A DNA stretch of 64,000 nucleotides from NCBI RefSeq assembly GCF_000765145.1, contig NZ_JMGA01000020.1, positions 1-64,000 of the forward strand, written 5' to 3'. Below are positions 8,116 to 16,128 of the stretch, one piece after another (within the stretch, counting starts at the first letter, position 1; each line of letters begins with the position of its first letter). Source of the stretch: Desulfosporosinus sp. HMP52 (GTDB lineage: Bacteria; Bacillota; Desulfitobacteriia; Desulfitobacteriales; Desulfitobacteriaceae). Below the pieces are notes generated by a model. The model was not told where the DNA came from. It did not search any database and saw only the letters and a program-made list of their open reading frames with translations. The position numbers and the translations under genes were made by a program.

Positions 8116-9111
8116 CTAAGAATTAGGTAGAAAATCGTTAGTGTAGGCTTTGGCGGGATCGATCATTTGTGGCAATAAATCTCTCTCGACAAGCCACTTT
8201 GCATAACTTTCCCAAACCTGAATTTTCTGTTCTCCCCAACGAGTAGCGTCTGCCTGATATTGAGGACTGAGCCATGCTTGGCTTTTGCGAATAAGCTCAG
8301 GATTTGCTTCAGGTGCATTCTTTATTAGGATTTCGGCAGATTCGGCAGGATTCTTAATGGCAAACTGATACCCAGCGCTTACAGCTTTCATAAATTTCCT
8401 TGCGAGCTCCGGTTGAGATTTTATGGTAGCCTCGTTAGTAATTACAACAGGGGTATAAAAATCTAGAGCAGGATCCACGTCTTTCAGCCAAAGCATGTCT
8501 AATGGTTGTTGGCGTAATTCTGCTTCTATCCCTGTCCAACCATAAAAAATCCAAGTCAAATCTATATCCTTTGTTAAGGAGGTTAGTTGATCGGCTTCAC
8601 CAATATTAATCATCTTTATCTTTGAGAAATCAGCCTTATCCTTTTCCATGAGTGCTTTTAAAATAGCATCTTCAGATGGGAGGCCCCACCCACCGTAGGT
8701 CTTACCCTCGAAGTCTTTAGCATTATGGATGTTTTTCATGGTTGGAGATGCAAAACCGGAGGTGTTATGTTGAATTATTGCCGCTAAAGAGACAATTGGA
8801 ACCTCATTAGCTCGCGCTGTGGTAACTTGTTCTTGTTGACTAATTCCAAACTCTGATTTGCCTGCAGCAACTAGCTGCTCAACATTTCCGGAACTGGAAG
8901 GTTCCAGGATTTTGACAACTAGCCCTTCCTCTGCAAAGTACCCCTTGTCTTTTGCTACAAAGATACCCGTATGATTTGTATTAGGAGTCCAATCGAGGAT
9001 AAGAGTTACCTCAGTAGTTGATTCTGCTTTAGAGGAATCAGTTGTTGAAGGATTTGCACTGCATCCCAACAGTAAAAGAGAGATTATTAATAAAGAAAGT
9101 AATTTTTTCAT
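8116..9111 (-). CDS. thiY: Thiamine-precursor-binding lipoprotein (ThiY/NMT1-THI5-like)
   Basis: Extracellular solute-binding lipoprotein, 331 residues. The signal peptide ends in a lipobox (LLLLGCS), so Cys17 is the likely lipidated residue, followed by a Ser/Thr-rich linker. The mature start VTLILDWTPNTNHTGIFVA is the hallmark of the NMT1/THI5/ThiY family that binds pyrimidine precursors of thiamine. It lies between the permease and ATPase genes. ATG 9111 is preceded by GGAAAGGA. The ligand (HMP, formylaminopyrimidine or similar) is inferred from the family and the TPP riboswitch. Confidence 0.92.
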   Translation of the reverse strand: MKKLLSLLIISLLLLGCSANPSTTDSSKAESTTEVTLILDWTPNTNHTGIFVAKDKGYFAEEGLVVKILEPSSSGNVEQLVAAGKSEFGISQQEQVTTARANEVPIVSLAAIIQHNTSGFASPTMKNIHNAKDFEGKTYGGWGLPSEDAILKALMEKDKADFSKIKMINIGEADQLTSLTKDIDLTWIFYGWTGIEAELRQQPLDMLWLKDVDPALDFYTPVVITNEATIKSQPELARKFMKAVSAGYQFAIKNPAESAEILIKNAPEANPELIRKSQAWLSPQYQADATRWGEQKIQVWESYAKWLVERDLLPQMIDPAKAYTNDFLPNS

Positions 9112-9156
9112 ATCGAAGTCCTTTCCAATAAATTCTAGCTTGAAGAAAAATACCTG

Positions 9157-9933
9157 CTAGTTAAGATTATCATCCGGATCTTTAGCGATCCAGGGCAAGG
9201 CAATTCGAGCAAGAGCAGAGATAAGTGTAAAGTAAACAAAACTTAGTAGGGTAATGGTGAAAATTGCTGCAAATACACGATCTGTCAAAAACGAATGGGA
9301 CGAACGGGTCAGGTATACCCCTAAACCGGAGCTAGAGCCAAGCCACTCCCCAATAACAGCTCCCATGACGCTGTAAGTTGCGGCAATTTTAAGGCCTGAG
9401 AAAAATGAAGGCAGGGCATGAGGCCAGCGAACGATGTAAAAGACTTGCCAACGGGTGGCCCCCATACTTTTCAAGAGATTAAGTAGGTCCCGATCAGTCA
9501 ATTCTAATCCTTCAATAAGGCTAATCGTGATTGGAAAAAAACAAACTATAATAATGATAATAATTTTGGGGGTGAGGCCATATCCCAGCCAAAGAATTAG
9601 AAGGGGGGCTATGGCTATCAGTGGAACCGTCTGAGATATAATCAAAAACGGATAAATAAGTCGTTTAATCCAAGGGGATAAAACCATAATACCAGCGGTT
9701 ATTAGACTGAAGATAACGGCGAGAAGGAACCCAACAGTTGTTTCCAGTAATGTCGTTAGAGTATGCATCCATAAGAGTTGGCGTGTTTCCCATAGGGCTT
9801 GAGCGATTTGGAAAGGTGTGGGAAGAATCCAAAGGGGGATTTGAGCGGTGATAGTAAGGAACTGCCACATCCCGAGAAGAAAGAGGAAGAATAGCAGTGA
9901 AGGAATTCTATCTTTCCACTTCTTTTTGATCAT
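9157..9933 (-). CDS. thiX: ABC transporter permease (ThiX-like)
   Basis: Inner-membrane permease, 258 residues, with about six hydrophobic helices. The BPD-type loop is visible as EGLELTDRDLLNLLKSMGATRWQVF..., broken here for length; its EAA-like core GATRWQVFYIVRWPHALP lies at about residues 153-170. The C-terminal MGAVIGEWLGSSSGLG segment is typical of the SsuC/TauC/ThiX class. The start codon (9931-9933) abuts the stop of the upstream thiamine-binding-fold gene, so translation is probably coupled. Part of the TPP-controlled operon. Confidence 0.92.
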   Translation of the reverse strand: MIKKKWKDRIPSLLFFLFLLGMWQFLTITAQIPLWILPTPFQIAQALWETRQLLWMHTLTTLLETTVGFLLAVIFSLITAGIMVLSPWIKRLIYPFLIISQTVPLIAIAPLLILWLGYGLTPKIIIIIIVCFFPITISLIEGLELTDRDLLNLLKSMGATRWQVFYIVRWPHALPSFFSGLKIAATYSVMGAVIGEWLGSSSGLGVYLTRSSHSFLTDRVFAAIFTITLLSFVYFTLISALARIALPWIAKDPDDNLN

Positions 9934-10227
9934 CTATTTGGTGCGGTACTTATCAATTTTTTCGCCTATTGTAGAGCCTGTAGGGACGTAATCCATCTTA
10001 ATATAGGACATTACTCTGGATGCACCAGCCCGAATGCAAGCTTCTTGAGCCTCTTTAATAATTGCCCAGAGTTGGTCAGGTTCCCCTTCCATAGTAGTTT
10101 CCATTGGGCCAACTTCGTAAGTAACTCCACTCTTTGCAATTACTTTAATGGCCTCGTCCACAACTTCATAGATTCGTGATTCCTCGACTTTGGGAACAAC
10201 TTGTAGAGCCATAATAATATTTGCCAT
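9934..10227 (-). CDS. Thiamine-binding MTH1187/YkoF-type protein
   Basis: A 97-residue ferredoxin-like-fold protein of the MTH1187/YqgV family (MANIIMALQVVPKVEESRI, then GPMETTMEG). Such proteins, like YkoF, bind thiamine or related pyrimidines in the cytoplasm. It is the first gene of the operon, directly downstream of the TPP riboswitch, and its stop abuts the permease start. ATG 10227 follows GGGAGGAAAG. The context makes thiamine or HMP binding likely; a carrier role for imported ligand is inference. Confidence 0.88.
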   Translation of the reverse strand: MANIIMALQVVPKVEESRIYEVVDEAIKVIAKSGVTYEVGPMETTMEGEPDQLWAIIKEAQEACIRAGASRVMSYIKMDYVPTGSTIGEKIDKYRTK

Positions 10228-10260
10228 AATCTTTCCTCCCTTGTAATTTGGTTAGAATAT

Positions 10261-10293
10261 AAAAAAACACCGCAAATAATAATGCGGCGTGTT
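10261..10293 (-). terminator. Riboswitch expression-platform terminator
   Basis: On the minus strand a bulged stem (10283-10293 with 10266-10274) is followed by seven T residues (10267-10261), directly after the TPP aptamer. This fits transcriptional attenuation of the thi operon when TPP is bound. Confidence 0.8.
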
Positions 10294-10294
10294 C

Positions 10295-10386
10295 TTATCT
10301 CTGCTCCCTACGCTGGCATTACCCAGATCAGGTTAAGGGTCGGACAATAGTCCCTCTCAGCCAGTAACCCCAGCTCCCCTGTTACC
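10295..10386 (-). promoter_or_regulatory. TPP (thiamine pyrophosphate) riboswitch
   Basis: Read on the minus strand the region contains the THI-box core: CTGAGAGGGA, then CCTTAACCTGATCTGGGTAA and TGCCAGCGTAGGGA, preceded by GGGGTTACTGG. These match the conserved pyrimidine- and pyrophosphate-sensing loops of the TPP aptamer. It is followed by a terminator and then the thiamine-binding/transport operon. Confidence 0.97.
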
Positions 10387-10402
10387 ATATAATACTACTT
10401 TA

Positions 10403-10432
10403 ATTATATCATGTCTTTGCGCGTTGATGCAA
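10403..10432 (-). promoter_or_regulatory. Sigma-A promoter of the thi transport operon
   Basis: Minus strand TTGCAT (10432-10427), 18-base spacer, TATAAT (10408-10403), placed about 20 bases upstream of the TPP aptamer. Confidence 0.7.
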
Positions 10433-10480
10433 TGGTCTGTAGGTTGTTAGGGACCGCCCTATGCAATCGAATTTTTATTA

Positions 10481-10509
10481 TTGACAGGGTTTTAAATGAA
10501 TAGTATTCT
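10481..10509 (+). promoter_or_regulatory. Sigma-A promoter of the feo operon
   Basis: TTGACA (10481-10486), 17-base spacer, TATTCT (10504-10509). This leaves a leader of about 75 bases before feoA. Confidence 0.7.
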
Positions 10510-10554
10510 GTAAATGAAGTGAGATGTATTCTCAGTTATATTTTCAAGTAGGCC

Positions 10555-10569
10555 TGAGAATGGTTATCG
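10555..10569 (+). promoter_or_regulatory. Possible Fur box upstream of feoA
   Basis: TGAGAATGGTTATCG matches the 7-1-7 Fur pattern TGATAATnATTATCA at 11 of 14 positions. It lies just before the feoA ribosome binding site, downstream of the promoter. CTGAGAAT here is also the inverted copy of ATTCTCAG at 10528-10535. The assignment is tentative. Confidence 0.4.
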
Positions 10570-10591
10570 TTTTGATAAAGGGGGGGAACTA

Positions 10592-10858
10592 ATGGAACGC
10601 TTTTTACAGGATGTAAAACCTGGGGAATGGGCGCGTGTTGAGCATATTGAAGGCGGAGGTGCTTTGCGCCGGAGAATGATGGATATGGGAATTGTCCCGG
10701 GAGTAGAAATAGAAGTTGTACGTTGTGCTCCATTTGGTGGCCCGCTTCAGATTCGTTTGAAAGGATATTACTTAGCTATGCGCCGTGGGGAATGTGCTAA
10801 GATAATAGTTTCTGTACCTGAGCAAAGTCTTCTGGAACCATCGTTAGCAAGTCGTTAG
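10592..10858 (+). CDS. feoA: Ferrous iron transport protein A
   Basis: Small SH3-like cytoplasmic protein, 88 residues, that assists FeoB. The conserved GALRRRMMDMGIVPGVEIEVVR-type core is visible (broken here as ALRRRMMDMGIVPG and EIEVVRCAPFGGPLQIRLKG), ending with RRGECAKIIV. ATG 10592 follows GGGGGGAAC. It is the first gene of a feoA-feoB-feoC-like set, about 160 bases upstream of feoB, and is preceded by a good sigma-A promoter and a possible Fur site. Confidence 0.95.
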   Translation: MERFLQDVKPGEWARVEHIEGGGALRRRMMDMGIVPGVEIEVVRCAPFGGPLQIRLKGYYLAMRRGECAKIIVSVPEQSLLEPSLASR

Positions 10859-11021
10859 CCTAGTTCTACCAAAATTGCCTGGATTAAGAATCTGTATCAG
10901 GTTCTGATATTTAACCTGTATTAATATCAATTGTTAATAAAATCGCATTATTCTTATTGTGTGTATAGAGGTGCCGCTAGGACATAATTTTTGTGTTGCA
11001 TGGAGAGGAGGCGGTGGAGTC

Positions 11022-13109
11022 ATGAAAATAGCTCTTATGGGTAATCCTAATGTTGGTAAGAGCACAGTTTTTAATGCTTTGACTGGATCAAATCAACAAG
11101 TAGGAAATTGGGCGGGAAAAACTGTAGAACGAAAATCAGGAGTAATTCAGAGAGCCAATGAACAAATTGAACTGATTGATCTTCCGGGTACTTATAGTCT
11201 GACCGCATATTCTCAGGAAGAGATTGTTACACGTGAGTATATTCTGCGCGAAAAACCAGATGTTGTTATGGCTTTGGTTGATGCTTCAAATATTGAACGA
11301 AACCTTTACTTAGTTCTTCAGATTCTTGAGCTAGCCCCAAGAGTTGTAATCGGTTTAAACATGATGGATTTAGCTAAATCTGCAGGCATAAAAATCCTTT
11401 CTAATAGATTAGCCCAGGTCTTAAATGTGCCTGTTGTTGAAATTGTTGCTGCCAAAGGACAAGGAGTCGAAGAATTCTTGTCTGAGGCAATCCGAGTGGG
11501 AAACCTCAAAAAAGATCCTTTAAGGGATGAGGTTCCTTATCCAGAGGAACTTGAAAGACGGATTCAAGCAATGGAACATTTATTAGCGGATACAATCTGG
11601 GCGACAAAGTATCCCTTGCGTTGGTTGGCTATTAAACGTTTAGAACGGGATTCGGAAATTGGACAGACCTGGAGGAGTATACCTCAGAACTCCAAAAGGT
11701 CGAAGAATAATGATTCCTGCTGTGACTCAGGAGATTCTATAAAATACGTACTGCAAGATACGGACACCTTGCCTGGAGAAGATTTGCTCCAGGCTTATGA
11801 AGTTGAAGGGTGGAGCAAAGACAAATTTGAAATGACCGTAGCGGATGCCAAGTACCAATATATTTCTAAGATCCTGCCAGAATTCAGGATAAACGAGGGC
11901 CCGATAAAACGTACTTGGACGGATAGACTTGATGAATGGATATTATCTCCGATATGGGGTTATCCAATTATGTTGATAATATTGTCTGTAGTATTTTGGT
12001 TTTCCTTTGTTGCCAGTGCACCTTTAGGTGGTGCTGTTTCAGATGGAATGGCTTGGGCCGCAGATATGATTGTAGGTCTGATGCAGAAGGTGCAGATTCC
12101 TGTTGCTATTCAAAGCTTAGTGCGAGATGGAATTTTCGCTGGTGTTGGTGCTGTTCTTGCTTTTGTTCCTCAAATTGCAATATTCTTTGCTTTTTTCTCT
12201 TTAATGCAAGATAGTGGCTATTTAGCACGGGCCGCATTTTTAGGAGATCGGTTTATGCAGCTCATGGGACTACATGGAAAATCATTTTTCTCCTTGGTGT
12301 CCGGGTTTGGCTGTAATGTACCGGGCATTATGGCTACAAGAACTTTAGAAGATCCTAAAGATCGCTTGATTACCATGTTAATTAACCCATTGATTCCTTG
12401 TGTTCCGCGCTTAGGTGTAATGAGTGCTGTTGTGGCAGCCTTTTTTCCAGGATCTCTGGGTGCCGTTATTATGATTAGTCTTTTATCTTTAAGCATGATT
12501 CTGGTCATGTTCTCAGCAATCTTATTAAGAAGAGTCGTTAAACAAAGGGAACGCTCAGCCTTTGTTATGGAACTCCCTTTATATCACATTCCTACTCTGC
12601 GCAATATTTTATTGCCTACCTGGCAAAAAACTTATTCCTTCCTAAGAAGGGCGTGGACGTTCATTTTAGTTGCTTCGATTGTTGTTTGGGTCTTAAGTTC
12701 CTATCCCCAGGGAGTCCCTATGGATGAGACATGGGCAGGTAAGATGGGAGGATGGCTTACCTTTATTGGACAACCCTTGGGATTTGACTGGAGGATTATG
12801 GTAGCTATTGTGTTTGGCTTTACCGCTAAAGAAACAACTCTCTCTACCTTAGGAATTCTATATGGTGTTGCTGCAGATGCTTCCCAGTCGATTGCTCAAG
12901 CTATGACCGGAGCTATGACTCCGTTAGGAGCATATACTTTTTTAGTTGTCTATATGTTATATATCCCTTGTCTGGCTTCTGTTGTAACGACCTATAAAGA
13001 ATCCCATAGTATTGGTTGGACAAGTTTCGGCGTTGTCTATAACCTTTTGCTTAGTTTTATAGTGGGTTGGCTTATTCTCCATGTCGGACTGTTTCTTGGC
13101 ATCCAGTGA
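11022..13109 (+). CDS. feoB: Ferrous iron transporter B (FeoB)
   Basis: Membrane Fe(II) transporter with an N-terminal G domain. G1 GNPNVGKST (residues 7-15), G3 DLPGTYS and G4 NMMD are visible. A helical linker region follows, then two gate repeats with conserved cysteines (GFGCNVPG, IPCVPRLG, YIPCLA) and about eight to ten membrane helices. ATG 11022 has a GAGAGGAGG site; the frame stays open to 10959 but that extension lacks a start signal. The length of 695 residues is usual. It is followed by the FeoC-like gene. An internal stretch (NSKRSKNNDSCCDSGDS, about residues 224-240) is a low-complexity linker insert. Confidence 0.97.
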   Translation: MKIALMGNPNVGKSTVFNALTGSNQQVGNWAGKTVERKSGVIQRANEQIELIDLPGTYSLTAYSQEEIVTREYILREKPDVVMALVDASNIERNLYLVLQILELAPRVVIGLNMMDLAKSAGIKILSNRLAQVLNVPVVEIVAAKGQGVEEFLSEAIRVGNLKKDPLRDEVPYPEELERRIQAMEHLLADTIWATKYPLRWLAIKRLERDSEIGQTWRSIPQNSKRSKNNDSCCDSGDSIKYVLQDTDTLPGEDLLQAYEVEGWSKDKFEMTVADAKYQYISKILPEFRINEGPIKRTWTDRLDEWILSPIWGYPIMLIILSVVFWFSFVASAPLGGAVSDGMAWAADMIVGLMQKVQIPVAIQSLVRDGIFAGVGAVLAFVPQIAIFFAFFSLMQDSGYLARAAFLGDRFMQLMGLHGKSFFSLVSGFGCNVPGIMATRTLEDPKDRLITMLINPLIPCVPRLGVMSAVVAAFFPGSLGAVIMISLLSLSMILVMFSAILLRRVVKQRERSAFVMELPLYHIPTLRNILLPTWQKTYSFLRRAWTFILVASIVVWVLSSYPQGVPMDETWAGKMGGWLTFIGQPLGFDWRIMVAIVFGFTAKETTLSTLGILYGVAADASQSIAQAMTGAMTPLGAYTFLVVYMLYIPCLASVVTTYKESHSIGWTSFGVVYNLLLSFIVGWLILHVGLFLGIQ

Positions 13110-13136
13110 TTAGAAAACCCTGGGGAGTGAATCGGA

Positions 13137-13430
13137 TTGCTTACAGATATTTTGAAAGTTTTGTCTCGTAAAGAAGCTACCTTATCAATGTCACAGCTTG
13201 CTCTTGAGGTAGGCTATTCGTTAAAGGAAATTGAAAGCGCTTTAGAACAGATGGAACACATGGGATATATTTGTCGAGAAATCTTTGGCCAAGCATGCAG
13301 CCCGAGTTGTGGAATGAATCGCTGCAGTGGGCACTGTGAAAATTGTGGCTTCCATTCACCAGAAACATTTACTTTTTGGGGACTGACTGAGAAAGGCCAG
13401 ACAATGCTAAATCAAGTTTACGGTAAGTGA
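13137..13430 (+). CDS. FeoC-like winged-helix protein with Cys cluster
   Basis: A 97-residue protein starting with TTG 13137 behind GGGGAG. The N-terminal half is a winged helix-turn-helix (SMSQLALEVGYSLKEIESAL). It is followed by a cysteine cluster CSPSCGMNRCSGHCENC (C-x3-C-x4-C-x3-C-x2-C, about residues 44-60) and a C-terminal wing (FTFWGLTEKGQTML). FeoC proteins carry a similar Cys-rich wing that can hold an Fe-S cluster. Position right after feoB supports the call. Whether it regulates transcription or FeoB stability is not shown. Confidence 0.85.
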   Translation: MLTDILKVLSRKEATLSMSQLALEVGYSLKEIESALEQMEHMGYICREIFGQACSPSCGMNRCSGHCENCGFHSPETFTFWGLTEKGQTMLNQVYGK

Positions 13431-13620
13431 ACTTGTTCCGCTAAAGTTGAACTCCGAGACTTCTCGGGGGGGATAGCCCTACTAAAGCAGAATAAGGACA
13501 TCTACTTACAAGAAGTGGATGTTTCGGAAGATGATGTTGGAAAAAATATATGATATGATATAAAGTGGATAGAATAATTTATCTACACTATTGATGGTCT
13601 GGATGAAGGGAGTTTATGAT

Positions 13621-14208
13621 TTGATGATTAAGCCCCGTGAGGAGAAATATCATGCTATTCTGGATGCGGCCACGGAGGCTTTTGCGGAATACGGCTATTT
13701 TACTTGCCAAGTATCTAAAATTGCCAAACTGGCTGGAGTAGCAGACGGAACTATTTATTTATATTTTAAGAATAAAGAAGATATCCTGGTTAGCCTTTTT
13801 TCGGATCGCATGGGGAATTTTATTCGTGAGATCCAACAATCAATAGCGCAATGTACGACAACTAAAGAACGCTTATTTTGTATAATTCGGACTCATCTTA
13901 AATACATGCAGGAAAATCGATCTTTGGCAATAGTTACGCAGATTGAGTTAAGACAATCTGACCCAAAAATTCGAGAAGCTATTTCAGGGCCTTTAAGAGA
14001 GTATTTTCATTTAATTGAACAAGTTCTTAATGAAGGAGTTCAGAAAGAAGAAATAACTTTAGCGGATATAAAAGTGGGTCGGCAGATGTTCTTCGGAACT
14101 CTGGATGCAGCCATTAGTGACTGGGTAAGTTCAAGGAAGCCTCGTCCTTTAGAAGGAATTGAAGAACTAATATATGAGCTTATGAGGAGAGCTTTCTATA
14201 TCAAATAA
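13621..14208 (+). CDS. fadR: TetR-family regulator, FadR (YsiA)-like
   Basis: TetR-type repressor of about 196 residues. The N-terminal helix-turn-helix (VSKIAKLAGVADGTIYLYFK) and the following NKEDILVSLF, together with AIVTQIELRQSD, are characteristic of Bacillus FadR, which represses fatty-acid degradation genes and is released by long-chain acyl-CoA. TTG 13621 or ATG 13624 fit the AAGGGAG site at 13606; an in-frame ATG at 13591 is possible but lacks a site. No fatty-acid genes are adjacent, so its targets lie elsewhere. Confidence 0.88.
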   Translation: MMIKPREEKYHAILDAATEAFAEYGYFTCQVSKIAKLAGVADGTIYLYFKNKEDILVSLFSDRMGNFIREIQQSIAQCTTTKERLFCIIRTHLKYMQENRSLAIVTQIELRQSDPKIREAISGPLREYFHLIEQVLNEGVQKEEITLADIKVGRQMFFGTLDAAISDWVSSRKPRPLEGIEELIYELMRRAFYIK

Positions 14209-14262
14209 ATGAATTCTAGGGAATTTGAACAGAAACTTTATATAAAAAAATCAAAAACACCC

Positions 14263-14315
14263 GGAAGAGCCCTGTCACTTATACCAAATTAGGATATAAG
14301 TGACAGGGCTCTTCC
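14263..14315. terminator. Intrinsic terminator between convergent genes
   Basis: A perfect 21-base inverted repeat (14263-14283 with 14295-14315) around an 11-base loop. Poly-T follows on the minus strand, so it mainly terminates the MFS gene, but the stem can also stop the fadR transcript. Confidence 0.9.
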
Positions 14316-14345
14316 TACAATTAATAGATGACACTAGATTAATAA

Positions 14346-15539
14346 TTATCGTGCGGCGATTCGTTGCGACTTTGCCGCAGGTCGATTTCTCATAAATAAT
14401 GCGGTAAGTCCGGCAAGAAGTGGGAGTAAGAACAATATCGAAATTGAGGTTGATAGGCCGTAAAGATCTCCTATTCTCCCTATGGGTATTACCAGAAGGC
14501 CCCCTACCCCTCCTGCGAATCCCATCGTCAACCCGGCGGCTAAAGACTTATTATTGGGAATGGCTTCTTGAGCTGCAACTACAGTTACGGAAAAACTGGA
14601 TAACAAGCAGGCACCGGCGAGAGCTAGCAAAACAACGCTCAAAGTGCCATTTGTATAAAGGAAACCGTAAAAGCATGGTGTAGCTAGAACCAGAGAACCG
14701 ATCGTTAAAGGTTTTCTGCCAAATCGATCCGATATATACCCCCCTAAAATCCCTCCAATTGCTCCAGCAAAGAGCATTATAAAGACTAAATGACTGGAGG
14801 TTATAGAGGAAAGATGTTGTTCGTGGAAATATAGGGGGAGAATGGTTAATAAACCGGTATAGGCTAGTGCACGGATGGCAATGACACTAGTAATTGCTAA
14901 AAGTTCTTTGCGAGCTTTCAGTAACGAAAGCCATACCTCGGCCAGAGTAGGTGGCGTAGTTCCCCCACGAAGTACATGATTAGTTGGGGCGAAAAAGTAT
15001 AATAACAGTGCGACAATAATACCTGGAATAATCGTATAAATTGTCGCACTAAGACCATAGTTCTGAAATAGGGGAACCAGTATTAGGGGGCTGAGTGCAA
15101 AACCAATGTTTCCAAAGGCGATAAATGTGGAGAGTAGAACTGCTTTACGATCACCGCTGACAACAGTTATCATTGTTGATGCTTGAGGATGAAAGGCAGC
15201 TGTTCCGAGACCGGCAAGACTGGCTAAGAGAACTAAAAGCAAATAGTTGTTGACTAAGCCGGTCAAACTGAGCATAATTGCCATCCATAGGGTTCCTACA
15301 TGGACAAGCCATCGTTTACCCTGGCGGTCAAGAAAATAGCCAAAGACTGGCTGTATGAAAGAAGAACTGATAGTAAACGCTGAGACTAATATTGCTGCTT
15401 TCGTGGCGTTAAGAGCTGTTGCAGCTACTAGAAAGGGAAGCATTTGAGGTAAGTAGTTACTATACATGTCATTTAACATATGAGCTAACGAAAGTATACC
15501 AATTGTTGAATACTCAATGGACCGATTAGATTCTGTCAT
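14346..15539 (-). CDS. MFS transporter, fosmidomycin-resistance (Fsr)-like
   Basis: Major facilitator, 397 residues, about 12 membrane helices. The start (STIGILSLAHMLNDMYSNYLPQML) is typical of the Fsr family of drug/proton antiporters, and the loop motifs GYFLDRQGKR and GYISDRFGRKP are the two MFS signatures after helices 2 and 8. The start overlaps the stop of the padR gene by 4 bases (ATGA), so they are translationally coupled. Efflux substrate unknown. Expression is likely controlled by the PadR repressor through the operator at 15919-15961. Confidence 0.92.
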   Translation of the reverse strand: MTESNRSIEYSTIGILSLAHMLNDMYSNYLPQMLPFLVAATALNATKAAILVSAFTISSSFIQPVFGYFLDRQGKRWLVHVGTLWMAIMLSLTGLVNNYLLLVLLASLAGLGTAAFHPQASTMITVVSGDRKAVLLSTFIAFGNIGFALSPLILVPLFQNYGLSATIYTIIPGIIVALLLYFFAPTNHVLRGGTTPPTLAEVWLSLLKARKELLAITSVIAIRALAYTGLLTILPLYFHEQHLSSITSSHLVFIMLFAGAIGGILGGYISDRFGRKPLTIGSLVLATPCFYGFLYTNGTLSVVLLALAGACLLSSFSVTVVAAQEAIPNNKSLAAGLTMGFAGGVGGLLVIPIGRIGDLYGLSTSISILFLLPLLAGLTALFMRNRPAAKSQRIAAR

Positions 15540-15901
15540 CTTGGATATTCCTCCTCAGACTTGTCATTAATGATTTGAGTATAGCTGTTAAGAAAATACT
15601 CCAAATTTGCTTTGCGTTGATTAATGTCTTGAGCATAATTATTGAGAGCAGCTTGTCCGGAAGGAGTGATGGAATACCATTTCCGAGGAGATCCAGACTC
15701 TGAAGTTTTCCAACTCGCTTCAACCCATTTCTTTTCCTCCATATCTTGAAGGGCACGATAAACACTGGGACTGTCAGTTAAACAAAAGGGTAATTCTTCC
15801 TGCAAGCTAGAAAGAATTTGGGCACCATAGGCAGAAGATGATTTTTCTAAAAGGAGAAGAATAAATGCATTTGTATGACGACTCTGTTTAGATTTGCTCA
15901 A
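15536..15901 (-). CDS. PadR-family transcriptional repressor
   Basis: A 121-residue PadR-type winged-helix regulator: ILLLLEKSSSAYGAQILSSL at the N-terminus, SVYRALQDMEEKKWVEA as the recognition helix and wing entry, WYSITPSGQAALN, and a short C-terminal dimerisation helix. ATG 15901 follows TAGGAGGCATC. It is the first gene of a padR-MFS operon with a 4-base overlap. The near-perfect inverted repeat over its own promoter strongly suggests autoregulation, relieved by an effector that is probably exported by the MFS pump. Confidence 0.93.
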   Translation of the reverse strand: MSKSKQSRHTNAFILLLLEKSSSAYGAQILSSLQEELPFCLTDSPSVYRALQDMEEKKWVEASWKTSESGSPRKWYSITPSGQAALNNYAQDINQRKANLEYFLNSYTQIINDKSEEEYPR

Positions 15902-15918
15902 ATTGATGCCTCCTAACT

Positions 15919-15961
15919 GTTTATTACAGTATACTGTTAATCTTAGTATACTGCAATAAAC
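15919..15961 (-). promoter_or_regulatory. PadR operator overlapping a sigma-A promoter
   Basis: GTTTATTACAGTATAC (15919-15934) and GTATACTGCAATAAAC (15946-15961) are inverted repeats matching at 15 of 16 bases, separated by 11 bases. Within them, on the minus strand, TTGCAG and TATACT are spaced by 17 bases, forming a promoter just upstream of padR. Bound repressor would block it. Confidence 0.8.
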
Positions 15962-16128
15962 ACTATAATTATGGGATCATCAGCCAAATAGTTCGCTTAT
16001 GAAGATTTGCCTTTGAATGAGGCAAGATAATTCCAACCAGAAGACAGTCTCTCTAGACAAATGCTTAACGGAAGGGTAGTATTTAAGAAAATGCTAATAA
16101 TAACTATAAATCATTAGATAGGGAGATT

